Of a DNA stretch of 47,500 bases, positions 1 through 10,289 are shown one piece after another. Both the position numbers and the translations under genes were made by a program. Source of the stretch: Cristatella mucedo (lineage: Eukaryota > Bryozoa > Phylactolaemata > Cristatellidae); contig WPIO01000037.1 in NCBI GenBank assembly GCA_009760855.2, positions 2,395,001 to 2,442,500 of the forward strand. Direction: 5' to 3'. The notes beneath the pieces are model-generated. The model searched no databases, was not told the origin of the DNA, and was given only the letters and a program-made list of their open reading frames with translations. Position 1 is the stretch's first letter, and each line of letters starts with the position of its first letter.

Positions 1-1469
1 GCAAATCTGTCGGTGACTGTCTCATGCTCACGCTTTCCCACAATAGATATGAAGTGAACTTTGTGGGAACAATTGCTCCACCTTTCTAGGGCATAACAAA
101 TTCGCTCTTTGCAACGCTGCAAAGCCACGAAGCCAACTTGTTTGATCTGGGGGAGGGAGGGAGGCTAACTCGAGCGAAGTCGGAGACTTAGCTGTTGTCG
201 CTCTCCGTATCCTCCGCTCAATGGCCGGATATCTAGCTCGACAGAGAGGAAAAGAGGAAAACATGAGCGAAATTGGAGCGCATTTGTGGTAATAAAAAGG
301 TTCTCGAGGGAAGGCGCACCGCTGGTACTAGGATTGGTAGAAAAAGCAGCTAGCTTCGGACGAGAGCTTTGACATCCGTCTCGGTTGCGCATTACCGTCA
401 AAACGTCGAAGCCAAACGAATGAACCTCAGAGTACGCGGAACCCCTGAGCGGACTCAAGGGTGCGATGGTGCGTGTAATGAAGCAGCAATCTCAAGCAGA
501 AATGGAGAGATGAAGTACGACAGGCATCTGAGAAAAGAGGGTTAAAGGTTAAGCAATAGTTCGCACCTCAGAGTCTACACCCAGACCATGACGAGCTGAT
601 CACGACCTAGCGCGCTGCCTTACTTTAATTGAACAAGTGGCTTCAAGTCTGCCTAAGCGCTACGTTTCCCGACCAGTCTCACGCATTAAAGAAGCAAGAA
701 ATAAATGGCGACCACGTTCCACGATCTTAGCGGGCCGTTCCTCCGACATCCATCCCACGCGCTCGAATCCAATTATTTGCACGTGATCGCAGCTCTACCT
801 GGCGGGGCAATTATATGCAACCTTCTCAGGAGTTAATCTGTGATCCTACACGTGAAATACTGCGACGGATATGTTGACCACGCGCGCGCTGGCAGTCATG
901 AGCAGGCACACTCGCAAGAAACGGGACGGTGGAGTGGACAAATGTAAAGTAAAAGACAAAACTAGACGACAACGAGAGGGAATAAGAGGCCAAAATTAGC
1001 AGACACGTGAAAATCCAACTCAGGGCGACACGCGGAACGTGATTTTCAGCTGCCTAACATCGGCGATTGACATCGGCGATTGAAAACGAATGCCATCTCA
1101 AAAAGGCGCGAAAAGGGCGGCCCCTCGGGCGAGAGCGCGCGCTGGAAGGCGGCAACCGAAAACAAGGAAACGCGACGGGATGATGGGATGGCGAGAGAGC
1201 GACGATGCAGCAGCTGAATGGTCGCCCATTGTCATCCTTACGTCCACTTGGCGCTGAAGCCTGGAGCAGCCAGGCCGAGCGAGGAGCCGGCGCATCCGGG
1301 GACCCCGTGGAGGTGGAGGCGGAACTGTGGGATACGCTCTCGCTTGAAGAGCGCCTCGACGAGGCAGCAGCGCTGCCATTCGGCTGGCCGAGTCTTGGCA
1401 AGCCGCCGATCGCCACGCTTTTTCGAGCGTCGTCCAAAGTCATCTTTGTCAGGTCGAGGATCCCTGCAA
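1..1469. other. No gene recognised
   Basis: Mixed-composition sequence. Open frames here overlap one another on both strands and none shows a domain, splice pattern or family match. Confidence 0.6.
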
Positions 1470-1550
1470 GGTCGAGGTTCAAGCAGGTTCAAGGTTCAAG
1501 CGGTTCAAGCAGGTTCAAAGTTCAAGCGGTGCAAGCGGTTCAAGCAATCC
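1470..1550. repeat. Minisatellite, unit near GGTTCAAGC
   Basis: Eight or so imperfect copies of a 9-10 bp unit (GGTTCAAGCA, GGTTCAAGCG, GGTGCAAGCG). Confidence 0.85.
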
Positions 1551-1861
1551 ACAGGGAAGAAACCGGAAAGCCAGAGGAGGAGGAAAGGAAAGGTCGCTGC
1601 CTGCTTCCTCCCAGCTGCTGCTCTCAGCACCGAGGCAGGCAAAGATCGCGGTGGCCCGGCCACCGGCTTCCGTAAAGTGTCAAGCACGCACGCATGGATG
1701 TCTTAAAAATTGCTATGGTCGACGACGCTTTAGAGCCACGCAAATCACCAGGATGCGCTTCAGAGCCGCTCTTTCGTCTCGTTTTAAAAGACGCAGCGAG
1801 TAAAACGCGTCCAAAGTCGCTACGAGTTTCAGTACGCGAAGCTGAAACGGTGGACCATGGG

Positions 1862-2050
1862 TGAACCACGATGGCACACTGGGTAGGGCGGAAGCTTTTC
1901 ACGACCTCGGTCCCAGAGGTCGCGGGTTCGATTCCTGCGTTGGGCGATCCTTTATCGCCGCTGCAAGCGGTGGTGATAGCCGTAAAGGCTCTTCTATCGC
2001 TATGCAAAGAAAGACTGTTAAATCAGCCAGTATTTCTTATGGCGACCTCA
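1862..2050 (+). mobile_element. tRNA-derived SINE family A
   Basis: A-box-like TGGCACACTGGGTA, hairpin around CACGACCTCGG, B box GGTTCGATTCC at about 1925-1935, then the family body (GGTGATAGCCGTAAAGGCTC) and terminal CTGTTAAATCAGCCAG. Best full-length plus-strand copy. Confidence 0.85.
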
Positions 2051-2876
2051 CTATATCAAGGCTGCAATAATACTGCGGCATTGACTAGACGGCGCGACCT
2101 GGTCGCGCCTTGACCTTGACCTGGGGGCTTCAAAGTTGGTGCGGGATGCGGCAATCCCCTTCTGCCAGCGAACCTGTTTCAAGTGTGCGGTATAGCTTGG
2201 TAAACGGGTATGCGCGAGTAAATACAAGCGGGTACGCGAAAATGCACGGCATTTAGAATTGCACTCGACCTTATGCGTATATATGTACGTGTAAACATAA
2301 CGGTATAATCGGAAGATATAGGACCAAATCATAATGTATCACTAAATATGCTGCTAATTATATAATAAATATAATATAAATGTACACAACGGCCCCGGCA
2401 GGGCAGGGCTCCATCGGTTAGCGTACATTTACACACATATTCACATTTTAATAAACCAGTTCATATGCGTACATAGACGGACGGTCAAATCAAGCATGGC
2501 TCCTAGACAGTCCTGACCGCTGGAGAGCTACACAGAACCGTTTCTCGTTGAGCAATGTTGTCATATACATGCACATGGTATACACGCACGTAAAATATGC
2601 ATGTACATGAAAATCCACGCCTATGCAGTTGGCATTTCCTCGCATCAAACCTATCCACGAACTCGATGCGTTCCGTATAGATTAGCAGTCTACCGCCCCG
2701 CCCCCGTCTTTCGACGCACGCCCAGCCTGTTTACGCGTATCCGCGCGCATCCTCAAAGGAGAAAAAAGGCGTGGCTCCGCGTCCGGCTCCTAGCTCGCCG
2801 CGGAAGCACTGCCAGCCGTCAGAACTCTTTGCGTTGAGCCTGTGAACGGTCAACAAGTGAAGGAAGCCGTCGCGCT
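2051..2876. other. No gene recognised; low-complexity AT stretch
   Basis: Contains AT-rich sequence around 2330-2390 (ATATAATAAATATAATATAA) and nothing coding that I can support. Confidence 0.6.
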
Positions 2877-2908
2877 AGAGAGCGAGCGGCCGCGGCCGCT
2901 CGCTCTCT
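2877..2908. repeat. Perfect 32-bp palindrome
   Basis: AGAGAGCGAGCGGCCG followed directly by its exact reverse complement, with no spacer. It lies at the edge of a CpG-rich patch. Confidence 0.95.
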
Positions 2909-2954
2909 CTTCGCCGCTAACAAACAAGTGGCGCGCGAAGTGCTCTCGTCAGCC

Positions 2955-3269
2955 AGCGGGGGGGGGGGGGGTGGGGTGGGGAGTGGAGAGGGGGCGGTGA
3001 GGCGGCGGTGACTTCGCAATGACCGCAGCGAGTTCCCGACGCGCTCAGAGGGGGAAAAGCTGCGGAGGAGGGAAATCTGCCATTCCCCGCGGCTTCCGAT
3101 GGGCCAACTGTCCTCGGCTCGGCCACCCATTTCCCCGAGAGAGCGGCACGTGGAGCGCCAACCGCCAACCGGCGGCGGCAGCGGCAGCGGCTGACGCTTT
3201 CCGGCGTCCGGTATGCTGGCGGCGCTCTCGAAGCCCGCAGACCGCGGGCAGCCGCCCGTGAGACTGCAG
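2955..3269 (+). other. CpG-rich patch ending in a perfect splice donor (candidate first exon)
   Basis: A G-run (2959-2972) is followed by CG-dense sequence with GGC repeats, ending CTGCAG|GTAAGTCACG with the donor at 3270-3275. That donor is the full consensus. No coding gene is recognised here, and the next plus-strand gene found is the LRR-Ig gene about 16.6 kb away, so this could be a distant 5' UTR exon or a non-coding transcript. Confidence 0.35.
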
Positions 3270-3275
3270 GTAAGT

Positions 3276-4239
3276 CACGACGTCTGCGAGCGAGCCCATT
3301 TTAAGTTCACCGCGTTCGTTCGTTGTGCAGCATTCAACCGTGCGTGTTAGGCCACGCTTACGCACATGCCATCCTGCCGATGCGATCTGGATTACGTCGT
3401 TTATTTTTTAGTCTTTTGCTTCTTAGTCGTTGTTATGCACTTACGGGCATACGAAGGCGCACTCAATTCTACGGCGGCTTTGCGCGCGAAAAGCAGCGTT
3501 TCGTGCGACTATCACAGCGAGTCCATTGCGGCTCCTTAGTGACAATAAGCCGCACGTCCGACTGGTATGACATAGGTCATCTTCCTATCTGCTTTGCAGC
3601 TCGTGCACTGTTGCGTACGCTGCCAGATTTTTTAAGGCGATGATACACATATATATTATTGAATCAGACAGATATCTTCTGCCCTCTCATCATGTCATCT
3701 CTCGTAACTTTTCTCATACATCAAGGATCTTATCTGATCGCGATCAGCATTCCTAAGCGGCACCTGTATAACTCTTCGAAAGTGAAAGTGGAAGTGAGAA
3801 CACGTTGATTATTAATATTAATTTTTAAAAGAGTTGGCCTAATGTTTCTATTTACACTATTTGAGTATTACAATAAGAAATTTTGAAATCAGAATCGTGA
3901 GTACTATTAAAAAACGAGGCTCTTCTGTCTCCCCTAGTAATGAATTAGCATAGATTTTCTAGATGTGTAATCTAAAGTCCTATTCCTTTGTATGAAGCAC
4001 CATCTACAGTTCATAGGCGAATCTGATCAGGTTTTGTGTTAGGTCTTCGTTACTTCATATCGGTGACGAGAGTGGTTTGGGCATGTTGCGTCGGCTGCAT
4101 CTATTCCCTAACTAGCCACCCACAACTGCTCAGATGCTCTCGGCCTACATTTTAATAACACTTGATTGCTTGGCAGTAAATTAGCACCGTGAGAATAAAC
4201 CAAATAAAACTAATTCTCTCCATCTTTCTGCACCGGAAG
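3276..4239. other. No gene recognised
   Basis: The first 360 bp are moderately GC-rich after the donor at 3270; the rest is AT-rich. The 106-aa open frame at 3323-3643 has no recognisable feature. Confidence 0.55.
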
Positions 4240-4245
4240 TTTATT
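4240..4245 (-). promoter_or_regulatory. Candidate poly(A) signal of the ankyrin gene
   Basis: TTTATT on the plus strand reads AATAAA on the minus strand, about 190 nt past the ankyrin stop codon. It fits a short 3' UTR and supports the stop at 4431 as the real gene end. Position and motif only; no transcript evidence. Confidence 0.45.
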
Positions 4246-4430
4246 TGACGCGCTAAGGACTAGACTTATTGCTCTGCACGTACACACCCGAAGAGACCAG
4301 GAACCCAGTGGCTCGGAAATCGTTCGCCGTTTTAGCTGCAAAAATAGCCACGGTCGCTCTGGTTGAGCTATGTCCTCTGGGTTTGGTTAGAGAGCACCAC
4401 AAACTTGAGATGCGTAGAGAATGAACGGCC

Positions 4431-5538
4431 TCACTCACTGCGACTTTCCAAGACTGTCTTGCTCGCCGACGACGCGACGTCCAGCGCCGTGACGCCGTTC
4501 GTATCCTTGAGGTCGTAGCGGCCCCCGGCATCTAGCAGATGCTGCAGACACTCAACGTGGCCATCTTTTGCAGCATAGTGAACGGCGGTGCTGCTGCTCA
4601 GCGCATCCGCGAGATTGGGATCGGCTGAAAGAGGACGCAGCGTCGTCATTCATCGTGGCTCCTCGGGATCAAAGTTCAAATATCCATAGAGCTGGCAACT
4701 CTGGCCCTTGACATCCCGCTGTAAAATGCGCTGCTGGTTTTCAAACAGCCTTGCCCACGAAGACTTACCAACGGCTCCAGCTCGAGTAAGACCGATTATG
4801 CAAAGATTTCTTCGAGATAATCGGATCTTTATCTGCCTAGACATTCCTTACTCCTCCATCAGCTTCGGTCCATGCCTCAATCACTCGCTCAATCTGTTTG
4901 TCTCAATCGCGCTCATTGCTCACTCTATTTCTTATAATATTATTTCGTACAGTCTGTGTCTTTATATATTTATTACAGTATCTTATTTCACACATTTTAT
5001 ATGTCTTACATTATTTCGTATTATATTATACTATTTATCGTTATATTATGTTTCTTATTTCTTATTATTATTTCATTCCATTCACTCCCCTTACTTTCAC
5101 GAACTTCCTATCTCAACTCTCGCAAATCCAGTCTCAGATCTCTCTTCCTTATCTCCAATTCGTCCTCGAGGCCCCACCTTTTCTTCTCGAACTCTCTCCT
5201 ATCAGTGCGTCCTTCACGTCGCTTCTCACTTCCTCTCGCATGCGCGTCGCTGGCCTCGTCAGCTCTTGCGGCTCCCCCAACGGCATGGCGACCAAGCCTC
5301 TCGATCGAGGGCAGCCAATCGATCGCCTGCCACTCGATCGAGGCTTACCGCCGTGAGCGAGTAGTAGGCGCACAATGTCCGCGTAGCCGCAGCTGGCGGC
5401 CTCGTGCAATGGCGACCAGCGGTAGAGACCGATTCGGTTGACTTGACAGCAGTCGGCGCGATCGAGAGCGGCCCGGACGGCCTCGACGTCCTCGTATCGG
5501 ACCGCGGTGTGGAGGTCGCTGTCGGCTAGCTCCTCCAT
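4431..5538 (-). CDS. Small ankyrin-repeat protein, two exons, 127 aa
   Basis: Coding exons read on the minus strand are 5538-5349 and 4624-4431, separated by a 724-bp AT-rich intron (donor GTAAGC, acceptor TTTCAG). The protein begins MEELADSD; the frame upstream is open to a TGA near 5650 with no other ATG, so this start is the only one available. A degenerate first repeat (about residues 9-26) is followed by a clear ankyrin repeat (WSPLHEAASCGYADIVRLLL), a third (STAVHYAAKDGHVECLQHLL) and a partial fourth (GVTALDVA). The splice joins GGC-G to CC-GAT and creates the classic AHGADPN turn, which strongly supports the intron. Ankyrin repeats mediate protein-protein contacts; the partner and compartment are unknown. 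I do not recognise a named family member. A possible donor (GCA|GTGAGT) overlaps the stop, so a longer isoform is conceivable. An AATAAA signal lies about 190 nt downstream. Confidence 0.85.
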
Positions 5539-8267
5539 CGGCGGAGGCCTGTCACCCGCCGCCGCCGCCGCCTCCTTCTCCTCCTCGTCGTCGTCGTCGT
5601 CGCACTCCTGTGTCGATTGCCACCTAGCGGCGTCTGCGTCGCGTCATCTGCGAAGCAGGAAGGCGGCGCGTGAAAACCGCGCACTGGCCACCTGAATGGA
5701 GGACGCGCCTGTGCGAGAGTAGTTCGCGAACGAACGAGCTGCGACGGTTGTCGCGCCGCCGCCGAGATCTACACGAGGTCAGCGTTCAACATTGAGCTAA
5801 AGCGCTCGCCGCCGCAGCCGCTCCGCTCGATGGGGCAAACGGCTCGCACAGCGAGCTGCCATATTTTCGTAGCCAACTAAAGTGTTCTCTGCAGGGCATT
5901 GCGAAAACAAGAGACGTCAGGAACGCGATAGGAAGTTGGTTAGCGGAAGCGCGCCTCCATTGCAGGAATAGAGGCAGCTGCCGTCGAAACGACCGGTACG
6001 ACCCAAAGTAAAAGTAAAAATAAGCAAAGCAAAGTTTAGGCGGTGGCATTCTAGAGCAGCCGATTTATTAATTGCCGATAAGGTGTTCGCGATTTTTTCG
6101 CTAAAACGTCTGGGAACCGAGCACGTGATGAACCACGTGGTCAGGAGCCACAAAAGCTGAAGTCGCGTCCTAATCAGGACAGAACTGCGCTCTAGACCCG
6201 GAATTCGGTCGAGCAATGGAGTCTTACTCTGGCGTAGCGAGATCGCTGTCGTGTCGTGCGCCACAGCTGCTGCCTCGGCTGCTGCCTCGGCTGCTGCTGC
6301 GGCTGGACACCGTGCAGCCTCTGCAGCCTGTCGAGCAGAATGCTCTTCTCTACGCTTCTCTACCTTGACCTTGACTACCTAGGTACCGCGGGACGCTCTT
6401 CATCGCTCTCCGCAGCGCTCCGCGCATCTGTCGGAATGCCTGCGCGTAACTGCGATGCGCCTGCGATGTCGCTAGCCGCGCTCCGAAGCTTGGCGCTTTA
6501 CTAAGTTGTGTCGGGCTGCGGGTGCCGGCGGCAAGGATATACGGCACCGCATACGAGCGTGGCGCATGTCACTTTAGGGACATCGGAAATAAAAGCCACC
6601 ACATGGCTTTGTTTTCAAGGAAGTGCAGCTGATTTAGCCTATTTCCCTTAACGGTAGTAAACGACTCTCTGGGGGCTCCTTCTCGCGTGCAGGAGGAGGA
6701 AATAAAAATAAATTGCTTACAGCAACACTCGAATCCGCTCTTGACTTGAACTGGGAAGTTGGAGCAGCTTACTAAAGTCACGAATGCGGTCTAGAATAAC
6801 TAGAGCTAGAATCGTCACCGCGGAAGACAACAGGTGAGCGCTCCTCGTGACCGTCACGTGCCCGCACTGGAAATTTTCTTTCGAAATCACACGGGCTCCA
6901 GTGAGGCTTTCAAGTCCGGTATATTTGCTGAACTTCGGCTGATGCGACACTGCCACGGTAACCCTTATAAAGATCTAGCCTTCAATAATCAGTGATGCAA
7001 CAGTTTAAAACCTGTACATACCATTAGTTCGGCATTCATTAGCCGTGTGGTTTTCAAAGTACGCCAATAACTAAAGAGCTCGCTAAAATTGGGTAATTTT
7101 CTTATTTCCTTGCATCGTTTCTTTCTTTTAGATCAGATACTGACCCATAATCAGATATAAAAATGCATGCATTACTCAACCGTGTGAAAATACGCAAGGA
7201 ATTTGCGGTAAGTATGCACCGCGAGGTACAGATGAAAGACGAAATTGAAGGAGCGCTCGGGACCTTGCTTCGGGCCTCACGTCACGAAGCGATATTTACA
7301 TCCGCCTCCGCTTTGCATTTCGCATCGCTCGAAAGTGCGCGGTAACCTCGCTAATTACTTTTTCTGCAGCAGCTCTCTGTCTATTCCGCTTACACTTCTC
7401 AAGTCACGTGGGCCTGCTGCCAAGTGGCAGCTGAAATTCAAACCAAAACGACTCGCTACTCGTGCAGCAACGCCAAAGCTCTGTGCAGCAGAGCGTATTT
7501 AAGGAGCTACGCGGAATTCACGCTAACAACGCTGCATAGACCGAGCGTCGACCTAACGCTGGAATCTGCAAGGAAATCGAGGCAAGAGCCCTCATCATTT
7601 TATTTGCGACCTTAATGGATGCAGTCCGCACAGAAAGCGCATAGCTCTGCAGGCGGCTGAGGCGTGCAATCTGAGGTCATAGGGCAGGAAGGGTGAGCGA
7701 CCGATCGGCCATTTGGGCTCCCGGGTCCCAACTTCATGAAAATAGCGGCTGTTCTAATATATCGCCAGCAGGGTAGGGTCCCTCCGGCTAAGTTATGATA
7801 ATCTACTGAAATTTTCAAAATATAAATTACATATATATACATATATATGTAGAGAAAGAGAGAGACAATTACTTATTTTTCAAATTTTTTAGCGAGTTAT
7901 TGTACCTCACCCGGAGGAGCCCTGTCCTGCCGAAGCCTCGGGGGGGGGGCTATCCGCGCCTCCCGGTTCAGAAAGAGAGACCGAACGGCTTGCGACCCGG
8001 AAATGGCATCCGAGACGCACAGCCGCCGCAGCTGCGGCCCGGCCCAATCCTTGCGAAAAATGCCGCGAGGTTCGCCAGGCAGGCTTCCGGCCACCAGCCA
8101 CGCAGAGCATCGGCCAGGAAGGGCCTCGCCGCTGCCGACCGGTAGTAGCCAGCGGTCAAGAAAATCGGGTTACAGCCTCGTACTTATCAACCTTGATATA
8201 TGGTCTTATATATGCACATATATATATATATATGCACACACACACATATATATATATATTTAATTAA
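5539..8267. other. CpG-rich 5' flank of the ankyrin gene, then spacer
   Basis: 5540-5830 is dense in CGC/CTC triplets and is the likely promoter or 5' UTR area of the ankyrin gene. The strand running into the ATG has a good acceptor-like TTCCTGCTTCGCAG near 5655, so an upstream non-coding exon is possible. From 5830 to 8267 no gene is recognised; 7810-7850 and 8190-8260 are TA/CA-rich. Confidence 0.45.
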
Positions 8268-8342
8268 AATGTTGATTTTATTTCAATAGAGCATGAACTT
8301 CATTTGATCATGTATGTGTATATACATGTATGTATATACATG

Positions 8343-8427
<85 letters not shown>

Positions 8428-8493
8428 ACACATACATATATATGCATACATGATCAAATGAAGTTCATGCTCTATTGAAATAAAATCAACATT
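8268..8493. mobile_element. 226-bp palindrome with TA-repeat core (MITE-like)
   Basis: Left arm 8268-8316 and right arm 8445-8493 are perfect reverse complements over about 49 bp (outer end AATGTTGATTTTATTTCAAT). Between them are TATG/TACA-rich steps and a long (TA)n at about 8347-8420. No coding capacity. It could be a foldback or MITE element, or a secondary palindrome. Confidence 0.8.
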
Positions 8494-9391
8494 ATAATTT
8501 GAAGGATGAATGGATTGAAAGAATAGTTTCTAATGGAGCGAGTGGCAGCTGCGACTGCGGCGACTACGGCGGCGGTGGTTGCGGCGGCGGCGGCGGTAGC
8601 GGCATCGGGGAGCCACGCAGTTCACTCCTGCTGGAGTTGGGTCCCGCTCGCTCTTTCGGACGCCGCCAGGCACGTGTTCGTACCGTTGAAAGCGGGCGCA
8701 TGCTACCGCGTGCTGCGCGTTCCTGAAAATGAGCTCGAAGCCTCAGAGGTCTACTGAGTATAACTCCCTCTCAAGAGATCTCGTTACGTCATAATACGTG
8801 ATAATTAAAGTTTGGAATACGAGCAAGGTCGGATTTAGGCGGCGGAGGCGCAGCCCGCCTTAAATCCTAAACCCTAAACTCTAAACCCTAAGATCCTATA
8901 CCCCAGGGGAATGCCCTACCCCAGGGGGAAATGTCTGAACCCCAGATTAAGACACTGGTTAAGAAAACAGGAGGCTGCTGAATTATAACGATAGGATACC
9001 GGATACGAGGTCTATCGCAATTTGTGGTATAGAAGGTTAAAGAATCCAAACTAAATGGTGGTTAGCAATTTGTACTCGCGGCTTCGAACGAGGAAGTTGC
9101 AATTTGGGCTTCTAAGTGAGTTCTACGCTATGGCTGGTGCTGTACAAAGGGCCTATGTGGCTGTGGAATGGAACTGTTTGCACGACCGGCACGTGGTGCG
9201 GCCGCTGGTTTGCTCTTGTAGGCGCTCTGAATGGCTGCCGCGCTCTGCGTCGGCGTCGGCGGCAATCCTACTCGTATCGGTGCATAAGCTACTACTTAGC
9301 CATGCTTCTAGGGACCGGCTGACGCAGCGGTCACGAGCCTGCAAGAACTAGCGCCCGTTACGAACTGCTTAAGGATGCATGATGGTTTTAA
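8494..9391. other. Spacer with a GC-rich island
   Basis: 8530-8740 is rich in GCG triplets and opens in two frames (Gly-rich and Ala-rich), most likely from composition. Apart from the telomere-like units nothing is identified. Confidence 0.5.
8831..8895. repeat. Short hairpin followed by CCCTAAA-type telomere-like units
   Basis: GGATTTAGGCGG pairs with CCGCCTTAAATCC (one extra T). The sequence then continues as CCTAAACCCTAAACTCTAAA and CCCTAAG, three to four heptamer units. Confidence 0.8.
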
Positions 9392-9535
9392 TATAAATAG
9401 AATTCATTTGTATTGCGCCCCAAGAGAACGTAATCTCTATTCAGGCGCTTCACGTGTGCCTCCGCGCTCGAGCCCACGACCTCGGCCTGACCTCGGTCGG
9501 GAGCGAGCACCTTCACCGCGGGACCAAATCAGCTC
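9392..9535 (-). mobile_element. tRNA-derived SINE family B
   Basis: Read on the plus strand: ATTCATTTGTATTGCGCCCC, hairpin partner TCTCTATTCAGGCGCTTCAC, then B box complement GCTCGAGCCCACGACC and head end GGGACCAAATC. Confidence 0.75.
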
Positions 9536-9559
9536 GGCAGGTCGCATAATGCAACTCAG

Positions 9560-9598
9560 CACCTCTGCTGTCCATCCGTCGGATGGACAGCAGAGGTG
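9560..9598. repeat. 39-nt inverted repeat, 19-bp arms, 1-nt spacer
   Basis: CACCTCTGCTGTCCATCCG, then T, then the exact reverse complement. It directly follows the SINE B at 9392-9535. Confidence 0.95.
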
Positions 9599-10289
9599 AC
9601 AAAAGAGCTAAAGGACATGGATCGCCAAAGCTCCTGACGGCGAGTTCTAAGAAAAACGAGGGATTCATATAAAAGTCTTCACTCCAAGCACGAGCATCAG
9701 CGGCGGCGGCGTGCACGCGTCCGCTCAGCACTAGCAACGACACGGTGCACTCTACTCGAGCAGCGGTGATGCCCAAGAAGAGGCACAGAAATCGTGCAAA
9801 GAATACTCACTCGACACGCGGAGGCCAGGTTTTCCGTCGAAGTATTGCGACTGAAGCCCCCCCCCCCCAATAAGAGGTCATGGGAAAGAAGACTATCTGT
9901 CTGCTGCTCGGCCGCGGCGCGAAAGGACTTACGTGCCATCCAGGCGCATCTAGACGCTCACTACTTAAACCCGTGTCCCCGCCACGCCGGAGGAGGCTTT
10001 AGATTTGGCGACTGCTAGCAACTTGCAAATTAGGCACGATCATTCGTGCCTATTGTCGCTTCGCTATTGTCGCTTCGAATGTATTCCTAGATGCAGTTGC
10101 TGTTGCTACGGTCCGTGAATTGGGCAATAACAAAAGGAAACCTAAGCGCAGCCAGCGCCACTCGCTCGCTTGGTATTCGCAGCATTGTCTCGAGCCGCCG
10201 CCGCCGCGAAATTTCCCTCAGGCACATTGGCCGTTCATCACTCTACCTTAGCGATAATCAGACGTGCTATAACTCCGGCGGCCAATCTT
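9599..10289. other. No gene recognised
   Basis: Includes a run of ten C near 9858 and short direct repeats (TATTGTCGCTTCG) near 10050-10078. Confidence 0.55.

Noticed and set aside
1862-1950. Possible functional tRNA gene
   Set aside because: The B box is good, but the acceptor stem and anticodon loop do not fold as a tRNA and the same unit recurs with a common SINE body.
4650-4844. Minus-strand frame with GLTRAGAVGKSSWARL, resembling a P-loop
   Set aside because: The Walker A spacing fails (Arg where Gly/Ala is needed), the frame is short, and it lies inside the ankyrin intron whose splice is well supported.
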